DNA of 64,000 nt from NCBI GenBank assembly GCA_023376005.1, contig CM042152.1, forward strand, positions 85,885,856 through 85,949,855, in the 5' to 3' direction. The notes beneath the pieces are model-generated. The model was not told the DNA's origin, did no database searches, and was given only the letters and a program-made list of their open reading frames with translations. The stretch is from Doryteuthis pealeii (lineage: Eukaryota > Mollusca > Cephalopoda > Myopsida > Loliginidae). Position 1 is the stretch's first letter; the number at the start of each line of letters is the position of its first letter. Below are positions 34,300 through 46,027 of this stretch, piece by piece. The position numbers were made by a program, and so were the translations under genes.

Positions 34300-34740
34300 G
34301 AATTGCTCTGTGCTAACTTCATCTATTCCTCACTGGGTAGGATAGTAAGCATACATTTTTGTATATTGGTTTGCTGAAGATCTGATGAGCTCGTGGATCC
34401 AATTAGTTCTAAAGTTCTAACATCATGCCGTGAAAAAAATGAAAAAGATTTAAAAAAAGAACTTTGAATATGCCTAGATGATTACTTGGTTGACTAGCCC
34501 AAAACCAAGACCTTACATCAGTGATATTCTTTGGGATAGGAAAGTTGGTAATTGCTTTCAGCAAATTTTCAGAAGGGGTCACTCTTGATATTGTTATATG
34601 AAGACCTCCAAACAGAATTACATCCTGAAGAATTGGAATTTATTTCTGTTAAGAATGATTCCATTTTTTGCACAGTGGTAAGTATTGGTAGATGGCATCC
34701 TCTATACTGGGGTCAAAGAGTAGAGTATCATAAAAATTCA
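34300..34740 (-). pseudogene. Ty3/gypsy reverse transcriptase remnant, C-terminal part
   Basis: Minus-strand translation gives DTLLFDPSIEDAIYQYL (residues just after the catalytic Asp pair), then GGLHITISRVTPSENLLKAI and NFPIPKNITDVRSWF. These are the RT thumb and connection motifs of Ty3/gypsy Pol. Stops and frameshifts are present, e.g. after CKKWNHS. It continues the N-terminal part at 35233-36120, from which it is separated by an inserted 492-bp element. Integrase is not recognisable before the polypurine tract, so a large part of pol is deleted. Confidence 0.85.
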
Positions 34741-35232
34741 GTAATTTATGAGGGAGTGTCCTGGTCTCCTGCCTCAAAAATTGCTACCCGGTGACTATTA
34801 AAATAACGACCCAGCTAGTCTATTCAAAACTATCCATCTTCATATCTATCTATCTATCTATCTCAATTTGTTCATATTTATTTACTAAGATTTTTTTTTA
34901 TTCATGTTTGTTTAATGTCTTGTTTTTAGTTTAAATAAACAAGAATTATGACAAAAAAAGATGCAACCCCCCCCCCAAATACATTTGCTTGTCGAAAAAA
35001 TCTATCTATCTCCATTTGTTCATATCTATCTATATTATTTTGTTTGTTATCTATCTATCTATCTATCTATCTCAGTCTATTGCAAACTATATCCATCTTC
35101 ATATCTAAACAAGAATTACGACAAATTACGATAAATAAACAAGAATTACGACGAGCTGGGGTTGTTATTTTGATAGTCACCGGGTAGCAATTTTTGAGGC
35201 ACGAGACCGGGACGCACTTCCTCATAAATTAC
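34741..35232. mobile_element. 492-bp DNA element with ~77-bp inverted ends
   Basis: Left arm 34741-34816 and right arm 35154-35232 share GTAATTTATGAGG, GCTACCCGGTGACTATTAAA and CAAAAATTGC in opposite orientation. Inside are GATA/CTAT-type microsatellites, a C9 run and AACAAGAATTACGAC repeats. It is non-coding. It splits the RT frame close to the catalytic Asp pair. A half copy lies at 24804. Target duplication not resolved. Confidence 0.85.
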
Positions 35233-36120
35233 CCAATTTTCACTTTGCAGGGAATACCTTTGATTATTTTGTCGTATCTATGCATGTAGGCATTGCCAGA
35301 GGCTAAGTATTCTTAGGGGATCCTGAGATACATAAAATGGCCCCACTCAGTGATGAAGGTCATGTGGTTGAGATTCCTCTTTCAGGAGGATTTGAGTGGC
35401 AACCATCCACAACCGTTTTCTTTGTGTTGAGGAGTACCTGTAATGCTAGTTGGAATGATAAGCTAGTGTGGTGTATTTCACATTTGTATCGGCCGTTTAG
35501 ATATTGATAATTCACTGTTGTTCTAGATTTCCCATTTTTCTTGGCAGTAATGCCTCTTTTAATATTGTCCCAAATGGCCTGTCACACTTGCTCTTTGAAA
35601 TGGTATGGTACTGGAATGGAGTTATGTCTAGTCTTTGGGATTGAATCTTCCTTGAGGTGGATGTGAGCAAGAGGACCAGGCATAGCAGGAAATTTTCCTT
35701 TTAATTGTTGAAAATCGTTATGACAAATTGGTCTAACAACCACTCTTTAAGCTTATCTATGTTTTGATTGGTTGCTGGGAAAGGAAGGGATTTAGGATAA
35801 TTTGGTTACAGGCTTTTACTCATTTCAGGTTTAAATTCATGATCCAGAGGGTGTGTGATGCTGCAGATCTGGATGTAAAACATTGCATGCCACTGAATTA
35901 ATTGCCAGGGTGGGCGGCACTGTTATAGATTTGAGAAAGTATATGTGTAGTATACCTACATCAATGCATGATGGTTTGCTGAAGTGTACTACTTGTATTT
36001 TTTCTTTTTTACATGGTACCTTGATTTATGAGTTTTCCGAGTTAGAAGCTGTCACTATGTCGTTTTTTTTACTTTGTAGTAAGAGTCAAAATTCGAGGTG
36101 CGAGTGAGCTTCAGATACAC
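35233..36120 (-). pseudogene. Ty3/gypsy pol remnant (protease-side and RT fingers/palm)
   Basis: On the minus strand LKGKFPAMPGPLAHIHLKED (near 35650-35710) is followed by ARHNSIPVPYHFKEQV-like text, QAIWDNIKRGI, then TAKKNGKSRTTVNYQYLN (about 35480-35550), HHTSLSFQLALQV and NTKKTVVDG. This is the RT fingers-palm order of Ty3/gypsy Pol. About three frameshifts and several stops break it. Upstream (35720-36120) fits an eroded protease linker, but I cannot assign the catalytic DTG. Confidence 0.85.
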
Positions 36121-36130
36121 ATATTACAGC

Positions 36131-36442
36131 TGAAGAATAATTAAAGTCTAATTACCGTCGAACTGGGAAGACAAGGCAGCAAACGTTTGTAACCCAATAC
36201 AATCCCGAAAGCTACAAAGTCCACTGCAGAATGACAGAGTATGTATAAGACTCCACAATGTCATTCAAATCAAGCAGTCAAGCAGCCAATCAGAACTCAA
36301 GGAATGGAATCACCCAAATCACCCAGATTCATGGATGGATCATTCTTGATTTCTATTTATACCAACTGTCTTGGACACTGCTTGAGTGGTACTTAGTTAG
36401 CTGCTGTTATTCAAACCAACAGTAGACTAACTGACCTCAATA
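36131..36442 (-). mobile_element. LTR-1 copy lying between gag and pol remnants
   Basis: TGAAGAATAATTAAAG to GACCTCAATA, same sense as the gypsy remnant. Flanks ACAGC and GGGTC do not match, so insertion or recombination with a related element is possible. Confidence 0.85.
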
Positions 36443-36449
36443 GGGTCCA

Positions 36450-37030
36450 GGCATGGGGAGAATGGGATCAATATTGCTTCCACTTCTTTGTGGCCATTGT
36501 TATTGCTTAGCATGTAGGTGTCAGTTGGTGAATTAAATAACACTTACACAATGAGAGCATTCATAGAGGCTCCTTTTGTCCTCAAAACACTGTGTCGTGC
36601 CTCGTTTATTTTCACCTTTTGACTGGCAGATCTTTATGAAGGGGTCTTGCGTGCCACATATATTGTATGTTTGACCCCGATGCTGTGCATATTCACTACT
36701 GATCATTTGTTCCAGGTCTACCATGCCTTAGCACATCATTGGCTTGACCCCTAAATAAATTCATCCTTGATGTATACATGTTGGATAAATCATAATCGCA
36801 GTTGGGACATATGAAATTACAATCCCATGCTTCTGACCTTAGACGAAAATCAAATAGCTTTGAATGGACCCATTGTCATTCTGCAAAATAGATATGAACC
36901 ATGGGATTTGATTTCTGCATCACTAACATTTCAAGCATGTCAAGTAGTTTGATAGGGTTGGTGTTAATCTTAGAGTTCTGGACAGTTTCCTCAGTGCAAT
37001 TGTATAGTTGAATATTCAACTGTGGTGAGA
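36450..37030 (-). pseudogene. Ty3/gypsy gag remnant
   Basis: Minus-strand frames read NPIKLLDMLEMLVMQKSNPM, then FDFRLRSEAWDCNFICPNCD and YDLSNMYTSRMNLFRGQAND. The last matches the gypsy capsid stretch ending ..RGL.NDVLQTD that also appears in the + copy at 3919. A downstream frame with spaced cysteines (ICGTQ.., CQSKGENK, CSHC) could be an eroded zinc-knuckle region. Several frameshifts. It lies between the leader block and the LTR copy, as expected of gag. Confidence 0.65.
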
Positions 37031-37039
37031 GGAAGATTA

Positions 37040-37290
37040 GTTATTTTTGTGAATACATCTCAGTTTCTCTGAATGTTTGAGATGAGGCTTGATGATTACT
37101 ATTATCCTCATCTTCATTGTTATCTGTACAACGTTTCGGCCAATATGCCCTCCGGTCTTCTTTAGGTATTTCTTCTCGGACTCGGGAACCTTCTCTGACT
37201 CTCTTTTGGTTAGCGGAATGAGAACAGGATACACCCGTGGACTGAATAAAGTGTTAGGTTCAAAGTTCAAATAAAAATACAAGAAAATTA
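37040..37290 (-). mobile_element. Gypsy leader-like block, minus
   Basis: Homologous to 54880-55125 and 4331-4575. On the minus strand it precedes gag. Confidence 0.65.
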
Positions 37291-37618
37291 TGTAGCAGTC
37301 CAAAAATAAGTACACCCCATCTCAAAATTCTATATAGTAAGTTTATCTTCAAACCAATCTTGATTTTTATTCTTTATTTCAGAATTTCCCTGCTGTAGAG
37401 TTTAGTAAGGAATAATACTAAATAATATCTGTTTTGATTGCATAATATTCCACTAGTAATATTCTTGGTATCTTTGGCTTAGAAGAAAACATTTTTATAA
37501 AATAATTGTTAGGAAATTTGGGAAAATAAAATCAGTTGAAATGTTCAACAAAATCTTTTGATTTTTATTCACTCTTTTTGATGAAAAACAGAACACAATA
37601 GATCCAATATGAAAATAT
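37291..37618. other. No recognisable feature
   Basis: AT-rich spacer. CAGTCCAAAAATAAGTACAC at 37295 looks terminal-repeat-like but has no partner. Confidence 0.45.
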
Positions 37619-37857
37619 ATCAGGTCCAAGTAACCAATAAGCACCCCAGCTGGGAGCTGTTTTGAAAGTAACACCTTTGGGTTGTAAATATACATGAACA
37701 AACTTTAAAAGATCTTACAGTGAAATTCTAATGTAAAAAAAAAAAAAAATTGTCTGTTGTTTGTAAACAAACAACTGGGAGTTTAAGATGAAAAGCAAAA
37801 GGTGTTATTTCCAAAACAGCTCTCAGCTGGGGTGCTTATTTTGACTTGGTCCATATA
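37619..37857. mobile_element. MITE, ~60-bp inverted ends
   Basis: CAGGTCCAAGTAACCAATAA.. (from 37621) and its complement ending ..GACTTGGTCCATAT (37857); both arms hold GCACCCCAGCTG and AACACCTTT. Flanked by TA-rich sequence. Tc1/mariner type is possible. Confidence 0.75.
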
Positions 37858-38734
37858 TTGTCTTGATAGTGTAGGGGTTAATGGTTTCAGTTTGAAATTT
37901 TCTTTCATAATTATTCTGTCTGTACAGAACAACCAACTCAGAAATCTAAGACAAATATTTTTTAGGCAATCTGGAATCTGATATTTCCCCCGATTCCCTA
38001 TGATGTTTAAATGTTTCTAGGAACTGTAAGTTCTAAGTCAATAACATTTCCTGTATACTTTACCTACAGGGATAGAACTTTTCAAGATTTGCTGCGCACC
38101 TATTGAATCTTTTAAAAACATAAAATTTCTTTCACTGGATTATACATTCAAACATTGTTTTGTGTGTGTGTGTGTGCTGTTGTATAGACTCTAGAACTAT
38201 CAGATGTAACATTAAATTTAAGATCACCGGTTATATTGCTTTGAATATTTTGATCACCTGGTGGCATGACCCCTGTAGCTGCAGCTAAAAACTGACCAGT
38301 TTAATTATGTTTTATTTTTGTATGAATATTTTTGTTTGTATAAATTAACTACCACCAAGAGTATTAAATTTATGGTAGTTTAAGAGTTAACATCATTTGG
38401 TGCAAAGTTTCTGCGGTCTGGGACCCTAACCAAAAGTGGAAAGGGACCTTTAGTTAGATTATCTGCCAGGGGTCGGAATGAAGAACAAGCTGTGAGTTTC
38501 CATCTCATGATATGTCTATTTGTTGAAGTTTCTGTATTTTGAGATTCTTTTAAATTGTTCTTATTTGTTGTATTCGCTGTTATTAAATGCTATTTGTTTT
38601 CTTACAGTTTCACAGTGTAATTGAATAAAATTAATTACATCAGTAAGAATTGTCATGCCTTCACATTTATCCAGACCAGGGAAGCCGTTACAACCTGTAG
38701 ATGCTTTTGTTTTTTCTTACAGTAGAGGCACTAG
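37858..38734. other. No recognisable feature
   Basis: Short GT run at 38160-38176. GC-richer patch 38400-38510 unassigned. Confidence 0.55.
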
Positions 38735-38746
38735 TATCAGATATAA

Positions 38747-38982
38747 GTAAAGTCTACAGAGTGGTCTATTGTTGGTATCAGCTGAATAGTAGAACAATCT
38801 AGACCAAGGAGATTTTTTTGCTAGGGTGGAGTGGCAAACCTACCATGAGCCTCCAGATGTTTTACTGTACAGATCAGCTTACGCAAGCTGTGCTACCCAT
38901 GTACTGAGTTGGGGGCTGGTATTGAACCCAGAATCTTGCAATTCCAACAAAAAGGCTTTATTGACTGAGCTAAACTGACCCT
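38747..38982 (-). mobile_element. SINE-R with 12-bp target duplication
   Basis: A diverged complete copy, flanked by TATCAGATATAA at 38735-38746 and 38983-38994. Confidence 0.85.
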
Positions 38983-38994
38983 TATCAGATATAA

Positions 38995-39712
38995 AAAGAA
39001 ATAAATGGATAAAGGAAATATTAAATTTTGTCCAGCAACATTGTGATGACATTGATGAATTCGCTTGTATATATGTTTATTAAAATTGCTTTTGTGGTTT
39101 TATGTTAAATGTGGAACAGGCAAAGAATCTAATAAGTTTATTCAAAACTGGACAATGTTGAGTAACTTTTCAAAGAGTGATCAAGACCCCCCCTTATTCA
39201 TTATGGCAGTAGAAAATTCTCTTTTGATGCTAATTAATAATAGAATGTTGCCTCAAATCAGCTCACTGTTTCAGGAATGAATTCATAGAACTTTCATTAA
39301 TAATTCTAAAGGAATGGTATTTTTATTGATTAGACTGATGGCTATTTTTACATAAGAAGAGCATTGGAAGTAAAACCAATAGCATAACACTCAAGTCAAA
39401 AGACTATGACAACCAGATCAATAGATCTCTTCTCTACTTCTGCAAAAGACTAACACTATCATCACTTTCATCAATATACAAAAATAATGAACATTTTTGA
39501 CTGACTTATTTTCTTCCACTCATTACATTCTCTGCTTCAAATTATGATAAAGATGTGAGAATCCGAAATTAATATGTATGTCTATATATTAGTGTGAATT
39601 TAGTAACAGTAACCTTAACACAAGGGCAAATAGATGAGTGGGGTGAAAGGTGATATACGAAGATTGTATTGCACCAATCTTACAAATGAGAAGATATTTT
39701 TGCTTTGAAAAT
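38995..39712. other. No recognisable feature
   Basis: AT-rich spacer. Confidence 0.6.
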
Positions 39713-39724
39713 CATTTACATTGG

Positions 39725-40143
39725 CCGCCCTGTCGTCTGGGGCATTAGAATGCACGACTGCACCTCTGCAGAGAGGTAAGACTCTGGCATGAGCAGTTCA
39801 TGATGAGCTAGAGTCGGAGAGGCCCCTCCGATCAATCAGCTGGTCACGTCAAGCCCTAGATTCCAACCCTATTGCCCTTATGGCAAGCCCCACCCCTTTT
39901 TATCAAGTCTACATGTCCTGGGAATGATGTTAAACTCTATCTGATGGTGAGGTTCCAGTTTTGGAGGTTTGGGAATGTGGAGCACCCCATTCATCACTAT
40001 TCCACTCTGAGTGGTAGTACCTGTTAATCTATGGGTTAAAATTTATAAAAAAATGTATTATCCATTATTGATTTATTTCAAAACTTTATTGGCATTAAAT
40101 GACCCACTGAGGTTGATATGCCGTAAAACAAAACAAATCAAAC
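39725..40143 (+). mobile_element. Family H with 12-bp target duplication
   Basis: Head CCGCCCTGTCGTCTGGGGCA, tail GATATGCCGTAAAAC plus AAAC repeats, flanked by CATTTACATTGG at 39713-39724 and 40144-40155. Shorter than full length by internal deletions. Confidence 0.92.
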
Positions 40144-40344
40144 CATTTACATTGGTATGGACAACAATCTTTAATACTAAAGGTATGAAATGATTTATTA
40201 TCTCAGGCATAAAAGGTAGTTTTTATGTGGTAGTAGAATTAGAAAATCTATCTAATAAGATTCCTCAACTTGTCTCAGTTGAAAACATTTGTGTTATCAT
40301 CAATCATTTACTAGGATACTGTAAAGACAGGTAATATAATGATT

Positions 40345-40620
40345 ATTGTTGTAGGAAATGAATATGGTGACCAGAGTTCAAATCCTGGATAAGGCTGTTT
40401 GTTTCACATTTACATACACGTCTGCATAATACACTTGGGAAAGTTATGCATCCAACTATTTTCTCTGCAGTTATGGGTAAATAGTAGGGCAGATTGGACT
40501 CTTATATCTTGATTAGGCAGTCAGTCTAATGAAAACGCTGAATTCAAACCTGTTAAACCCACTTAAGAAATTGACCTTGTGTCACATCTTACCTGTAGAG
40601 AGGTTGGTGAAATATATACT
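40345..40620 (+). mobile_element. SINE-T
   Basis: GAGTTCAAATCCTGGATAAG, GGGCAGATTGGACTCTTATA and TTGTGTCACATCTTACC, tail GTGAAATATATAC. Confidence 0.8.
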
Positions 40621-40663
40621 AGGAAATTATCTAATAAAAAGATGGTATGAATAACTATATGTC

Positions 40664-40851
40664 GGTTATTTCCTAGAAGTCTAACATAAACAAAGGGGAA
40701 CCACTCTTGACTGATAAATCATTTATTCATTCATTGATCTACTAGGAAAAAAGAAGATGGGTTTAGGGTTAGTTTAACAGGAAAATAAATAATTAATTTA
40801 TCAGTCAAGAGTGGTTCCCCTTTGTTTATGTTAGACATATAGGAAATAACC
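40664..40851. repeat. Palindrome, ~56-bp arms
   Basis: GGTTATTTCCTAGAAGTCTA.. (40664-40719) pairs with 40796-40851. The loop of ~76 bp holds GGGTTTAGGGTTAG. Confidence 0.85.
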
Positions 40852-41340
40852 TATGTATGTTGTTCATCTTGCTTGGATGGTTTGTGTTATAGGAGGTAAG
40901 TGTGCTGCTTTTTTGTGGGTTGCTGCTTCCAGGATTTGTTTAGAACACCATGCAACATCCTTGTGTATTTACCCTCTATCTTTTTCTCAAGTGTTTCAGC
41001 AATATTGAACACTGTTTATAAATATAGCAGATAGCTCGTGAATCTATTGGTTTCCATTGTATCAGTGATCCATAATGATACTGATGCTTCTATTTAGGAA
41101 AGAGTGAGATTTTGATATCTCTTTCATATTGATAATTTGGATACATATGCACAGAATCTGAAAACTTTCATTAAATTGTGTATCAAACTGGAAATTGCTC
41201 AATTCATTTTAAGTGTATTGCTCAAATGATAATCTCATTATAATGTGCTGTTTTTTTCTGCATTAATGTTATATATAAGAATTTTAGTATGTAAATCAAC
41301 AAGTCTGTACCTTGATGATAAAAAAAGTGCATTTATACAA
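40852..41340. other. No recognisable feature
   Basis: AT-rich spacer. Confidence 0.6.
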
Positions 41341-41407
41341 AAACGATTACTTGTTGCCGTGTTTTACCAATTCGATGGTAATTGGATCTTAGCTTGATTA
41401 TTCTACA
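41341..41407 (+). mobile_element. LTR-1 3' end fragment
   Basis: GATTACTTGTTGCC.., TTCGATGGTAATTGG, ending TTATTCTACA. Confidence 0.75.
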
Positions 41408-41419
41408 ATATGGAATATC

Positions 41420-41560
41420 TCAGCCTGCTTGGCACTTTAACCATGGTATGGTATGGTATTCTCAGAAGGAAATTCTGAATTTAAACCAGTTATACTCTGC
41501 TTAAAAATTGACCTTGTCTCACATCCTGCTTATGGTGGAGGGGTTTGATAAATACATACA
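41420..41560 (+). mobile_element. SINE-T 3' fragment
   Basis: Runs from CTTTAACCATGG to CTCACATCCTGCTTATGG and a TAAATACATA tail. Confidence 0.65.
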
Positions 41561-42972
41561 AACAGAACAGATAGATTCATAATATATATATATATATGGG
41601 TGGGTGTCATAATAAAGATGGAGTAAAATATCTTAATATAAAATAAGTATACTTGAAAAAAATCAAAGTTGCTTAAGATATTTTTATTTAAGAATTCTAT
41701 AACTATCTTATAATGTAGGGTTGTACAAGAAAAAAAATTGAATGTAATGAATTTAACTTTGTATCATGATAGAGAAATTTAAAAATTGGTTTTTAAAAGC
41801 AAGTTTCTCTTAAGAGAACTAACTTTTCAAATGCCCTTCAAAAACAAACAAACAAAAAACAAATGTACGTAGAATCAGATTTTGAAATAGAGGATAAGGC
41901 TATTATTGTTATGAAAATTTGTGAAAAAAAAAGTTTTATTAATAGAGCTATTTTTGACACAAAATTTACATATTTTCTATTTTTGTTAAAGAATTTGAGA
42001 TAAATAAAAGTATAGGAAATTTTTTTTTCTGAGCATTTCTGATAAACATAGCCATCAGCACCCCCCCTACACACACACTAACAAACATTTAATAGGTGGA
42101 AAGTTGCCAAATCTGTAAAAGGCTCTGATAGAATCTGGAGTTGTTCTCAGATACTCAAAAATCATTATTCGAGAACATTTGATGATGGAAAAAAGAAGGA
42201 AAAAAAAATTCAACAAGCAAAGGAAATTGTATGCATATATCAATTAGGTACACAAAGATGTGTGTCTGTGTGTTTATCATTCACTTATCTGTTGTGTGTT
42301 GATGTATGCACTTCATATGGAAGGAACGAATAGAAAAAAAAAAGTATCAAATATTATCTGTGCATATGTGTTTATATTTGTTTTATTATACCATAAAAGT
42401 TTATGCATGTATGTATTTATATTACTATCATATTACTGTTAATATACTTTCGTGATTAATGTATGAACCATTGTTTCTATTAATATATATGCTGGGGTCT
42501 GCTTCAAATTTAAGTATTTTTATCTGGTGGCATTTCTGCACACCGAGAAAAATGTATCTCAAATTCCAAGGAAGTTGATCAAGTTGATCGATCTGTTTGT
42601 CTGTCAAGTGAGTCAGTATTTCTCATGACTCACCAAGACATTTCATACATCTCTCAAAATCTTTTTATAATGGAATTTAACAAAAAAACAAAAACAATTA
42701 ATTTTCTATCCTTTTTTTTTTTTTTCTGAGGAAACTAAAAGTGTGGATCAAAATCTCTGGAGTGTTACACACAATTATTAGTTGAATTTTGATCTGAGAT
42801 GTTCACTGTTTAACATTCAATCTATAAGATTAATATTCACAATGGAATTAAGTGCATTGACAAGGAAGGGGATTATGTTGAAATATAAGTAAGTGTTATG
42901 AACATTACATTTTTTTTAATTATTAGGCTATTGTTGTGCCAAATTACAAATGTACCACACATACACACACAC

Positions 42973-43004
<32 letters not shown>

Positions 43005-43114
43005 GAAGTAAATGGAGTGAATCCGACATTATGAATTGAAACTTTTTTTACATTTAAATAATTTTTTTTTTTAAAAATGTTTTTTCTAAAAAAAATTAAA
43101 AAAATTTTCAATTC

Positions 43115-43145
<31 letters not shown>

Positions 43146-43148
43146 TAT
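41561..43148. other. No gene; several microsatellites
   Basis: (TA)n near 42975-43003 and 43116-43148. At 43033-43117 an A/T-only palindrome (AATTGAAA..TTTCAATT). Confidence 0.6.
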
Positions 43149-43334
43149 GAGCCGGTTTAGCTCAGTCAGTAGAGTGTCTGACTGGAACCACATGGCTCCG
43201 TGTTTAATACTGGCCTTTGCCAACTCGGTGTATAAATAGCACAGGGATCTCCTTAGTCTAGCACTAGTGAAAATGGGGTAGGACCCCCTCACTGTCTGGC
43301 TGATACCGACTTTAGACCACCCTGACAACTTTAC
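43149..43334 (+). mobile_element. SINE-R, internally deleted, within (TA)n
   Basis: Head GCCGGTTTAGCTCAGTCAGT, body missing ~60 bp after CACAGGGATCT, end GACTTTAGACCACCCTGAC; (TA)n on both sides. Confidence 0.85.
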
Positions 43335-43367
<33 letters not shown>

Positions 43368-43495
43368 TACACACAATCAATTTATAACTATGATATATTT
43401 TTCAAAATTCTTGTGTTTATAAGTTTTACATCTAATGTTTAAGTATATGCTTGTATCTATATATTTTTTCCAAACTATGATTTAATGATGGGTTC

Positions 43496-43539
<44 letters not shown>

Positions 43540-44047
43540 CAACCCACACACACAAATTTTGAAGATAAATTCTGATTATAGGCTTTTATTGAATGCAGCC
43601 GAATCAATTTAGTTTTTAGTTTATGTATATCTTGTTCCATTAAGTGTATAAACACTTAAACTCAGACATGTAGAAACGTTTTATATGTGTAGGAAGGCTA
43701 AGATGAATTGTATACCAATTAGTATTTATGTGTAGCCTAATTTGTCTTCCTTCGAAAAATATATCTAATTTTTTTTTTTTTCTCCAGTCAAAATGGCAGA
43801 AATAAACTTTAGATGTTAGTACAGATAGACTAATAAAAATAAATATGTCAAAAGTCAAAAATTTTGGGAGATGTATATGTGTTTTTCTTTTAAAAATGTC
43901 TATTTTGTAATTCTGCTTGTAAATTTATGAACTATTGATTTATTAATCTTCTTTCTGAATGTTTGGATTTATTTATTTTTTTATTTTTTTCTGTTATCCA
44001 AATCAAGACTGAAACTTTGTTTGTGATAGTGACTTGGCTTCTGAGGG
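43335..44047. other. No gene; (TA)n at 43499-43537
   Basis: AT-rich spacer. Confidence 0.6.
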
Positions 44048-44060
44048 GTTTCGTTTTTAG

Positions 44061-44652
44061 GTTTGTTTTGTTTTACGGCATATCAACCTCAGTGGGTCAT
44101 TTAATGCCAATAAAGTTTTGAAATAAATCAATTCTTAATGGATGATACAATTTTTTTATAAATACATTTTTCTATTTAACCCATAGATGGGACCCTAACA
44201 GGTATTACCACTCCAGGTCAGAGTGGACCAGGGAGCAATGGTGATGAAGGGGTGCTCCACATTCCCCAAACCTCCAAAACTGGAACCTCACCATCAGATA
44301 GAGTTTAACGTCATTCCCAGGACATGTAGACCCGCAGCCACCGCCTTCTAGCACCCATATGATAAAAAGGGGTTGGGGCTTGCCATAAGGGCAATAGGGT
44401 TGGGACAATCATATAGGTGCTAGGGCTTGACGTGATCAGCCGATTGATCGGAGGGGGTCTCTCCGACCGCCTGTCTAGCCCAAAATAGGGCCAAAGTGGA
44501 GTATTGCATGTCATGAACTGCTCATCCACCTGGGCTCTATCCTTAAGCATCACGGGTCGCCACCCACGGCCAACAGGTGGCCCCATTGGGGGAGTCTTAC
44601 CCCTCTGCAGAGGTGCAGTCGGTGCATTCTAACGCCCCAGCCGACAGGGCGG
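44061..44652 (-). mobile_element. Family H, full length, with 13-bp target duplication
   Basis: The most complete copy (592 bp). On the minus strand it starts CCGCCCTGTCGGCTGGGGCG and ends GATATGCCGTAAAAC(AAAAC)n. It is flanked by GTTTCGTTTTTAG at 44048-44060 and 44653-44665. It has no tRNA-like boxes that I can see and no long frame, so it is a non-autonomous non-LTR element of unknown source. Confidence 0.93.
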
Positions 44653-44757
44653 GTTTCGTTTTTAGAAGAAAATGAGAGTAACACACTTTGACTCAAGTTA
44701 GACTTAAAATTTTGATTATTAACGTTTTAAGATAATGAAACAATCCCTATTTGTAAC

Positions 44758-45059
44758 TATTGAAGTCAGTCAGTCAGTCTACTGTTGGTTTGGACCACAG
44801 CAACTGGCTAAGTACAACTGAACCAATGCCCAAGATAACTGGTACTTATGGGAGATCAAGAATAGTCCATTCATGTATTTGGGTGATTCCATTCGTTTCT
44901 GATTGTCTGCTTGGTTTCTATGATGTTATGAGACTTTATAAATACTCTGGCATTCTGCAGTAGAATCGCAACAAGGTTAGATCTGTATTGAGTTACAGCT
45001 ACTTGTTGCCTTGTCTTATCAATTTGATGGTAATTGGAACTTAGTATGCTTATTCTACA
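44758..45059 (+). mobile_element. Solo LTR, LTR-1, with 5-bp target duplication
   Basis: TATTGAAGTCAGTCAG to TTATTCTACA, flanked by GTAAC at 44753-44757 and 45060-45064. Carries a diverged CCAAT box (TGATTGTCTG) and CTTTATAAATAC. Confidence 0.93.
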
Positions 45060-45246
45060 GTAACATATCTTAAGTTTTATTTGTTTGGGTTGTTCTATGG
45101 GTTTAATGTGTTTGTGTATAATGTTGGTTATTCCTTGTTTGCCTAATTTGTAGTTTCTTTTGTGCATTTGACTCCTGGAAATTGTGTTATTGTTTTTTGC
45201 TATTTTGGTGGGATGGTATGAAGATAGTATTATTCTACAACCAGCA

Positions 45247-45547
45247 AATAAAACTAAGTTCAATCAACGTCGAATTGACAAGATAGCAAGTAGTCGTAAC
45301 TGAAATACGATTCTGGTTTGCTGCAAAGACTACTGCAAAATGGCAGGATTTATCGAGCCTCAGAGGATTCTACAAACCAAGCAGCCAATCAGGACTCAGG
45401 GAATGGAATCACCCAAATGCATGAGTGGACTGTTCTGAATTCCCATAGGTACCAGTTGTCTTGACACTGGTTCAGTTGTGCTTGGCCAGTCACATTGTTC
45501 AAACCAATTGTTCAAACCAATAGTAGACTGACTGACTGACTTCAATA
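45247..45547 (-). mobile_element. Solo LTR, LTR-1
   Basis: AAATAAAACTAAGTTC to GACTTCAATA, sense minus; its start is eroded. It lies in opposite orientation to 44758-45059. Confidence 0.85.
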
Positions 45548-45784
45548 CTGGTCAATTAGTTCATTGGGAAATATTGTTAATGAGAGTTTGTTTTATATTA
45601 ATGAGTTTTTTGTAAAATAAGGTTTTGGATGAGATTTAAAAGGCTCTATGGATTAAGTTTTTTTTATCAGAGCTATTTTATAATTTTGGGGACATTTGCT
45701 ATGGCAGTTGAATAAAATGGAATTGTGACTAGTTGTTTTATAGAATAGAGATATAGCAAATATATAATATATATATATATATAT

Positions 45785-46027
45785 ATTTAAGAATGGAAAT
45801 GAGTAACCTACTCGAGTTTTCATCGATAGATTCTTCAGGGTTACTTTTAAATTAATCGAGTTTACGATTCATCTTTGGTGTTATAAACATGCCCGTTGGA
45901 ATTTTAAGTCCCATTCCAACGGCATGTTTATAACACCAAAGATGAATCGTAAACTCGATTAATTTAAAAGTAACCTGAAGAATCTATCGATGAAACTCGA
46001 GTAGGTTACTCATTTCCATTCTTAAAT
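45785..46027. repeat. Palindrome, ~117-bp arms, 10-nt loop
   Basis: Left arm 45785-45902 (ATTTAAGAATGGAAATGAGT..) and right arm 45913-46027 differ at only a few positions. Flanked by (TA)n on the left. Confidence 0.95.

Noticed and set aside
34382..34400. CTGATGAGCTCGTGGATCC as a hammerhead ribozyme
   Set aside because: There is no GAAA following a closing stem, and the stretch lies in the gypsy pol remnant.
36131..36442. LTR at 36131 as the 5' LTR of the gypsy element ending at 33873
   Set aside because: Gag lies on its upstream side and pol starts directly after it without a leader or primer-binding site. Outer flanks do not match.
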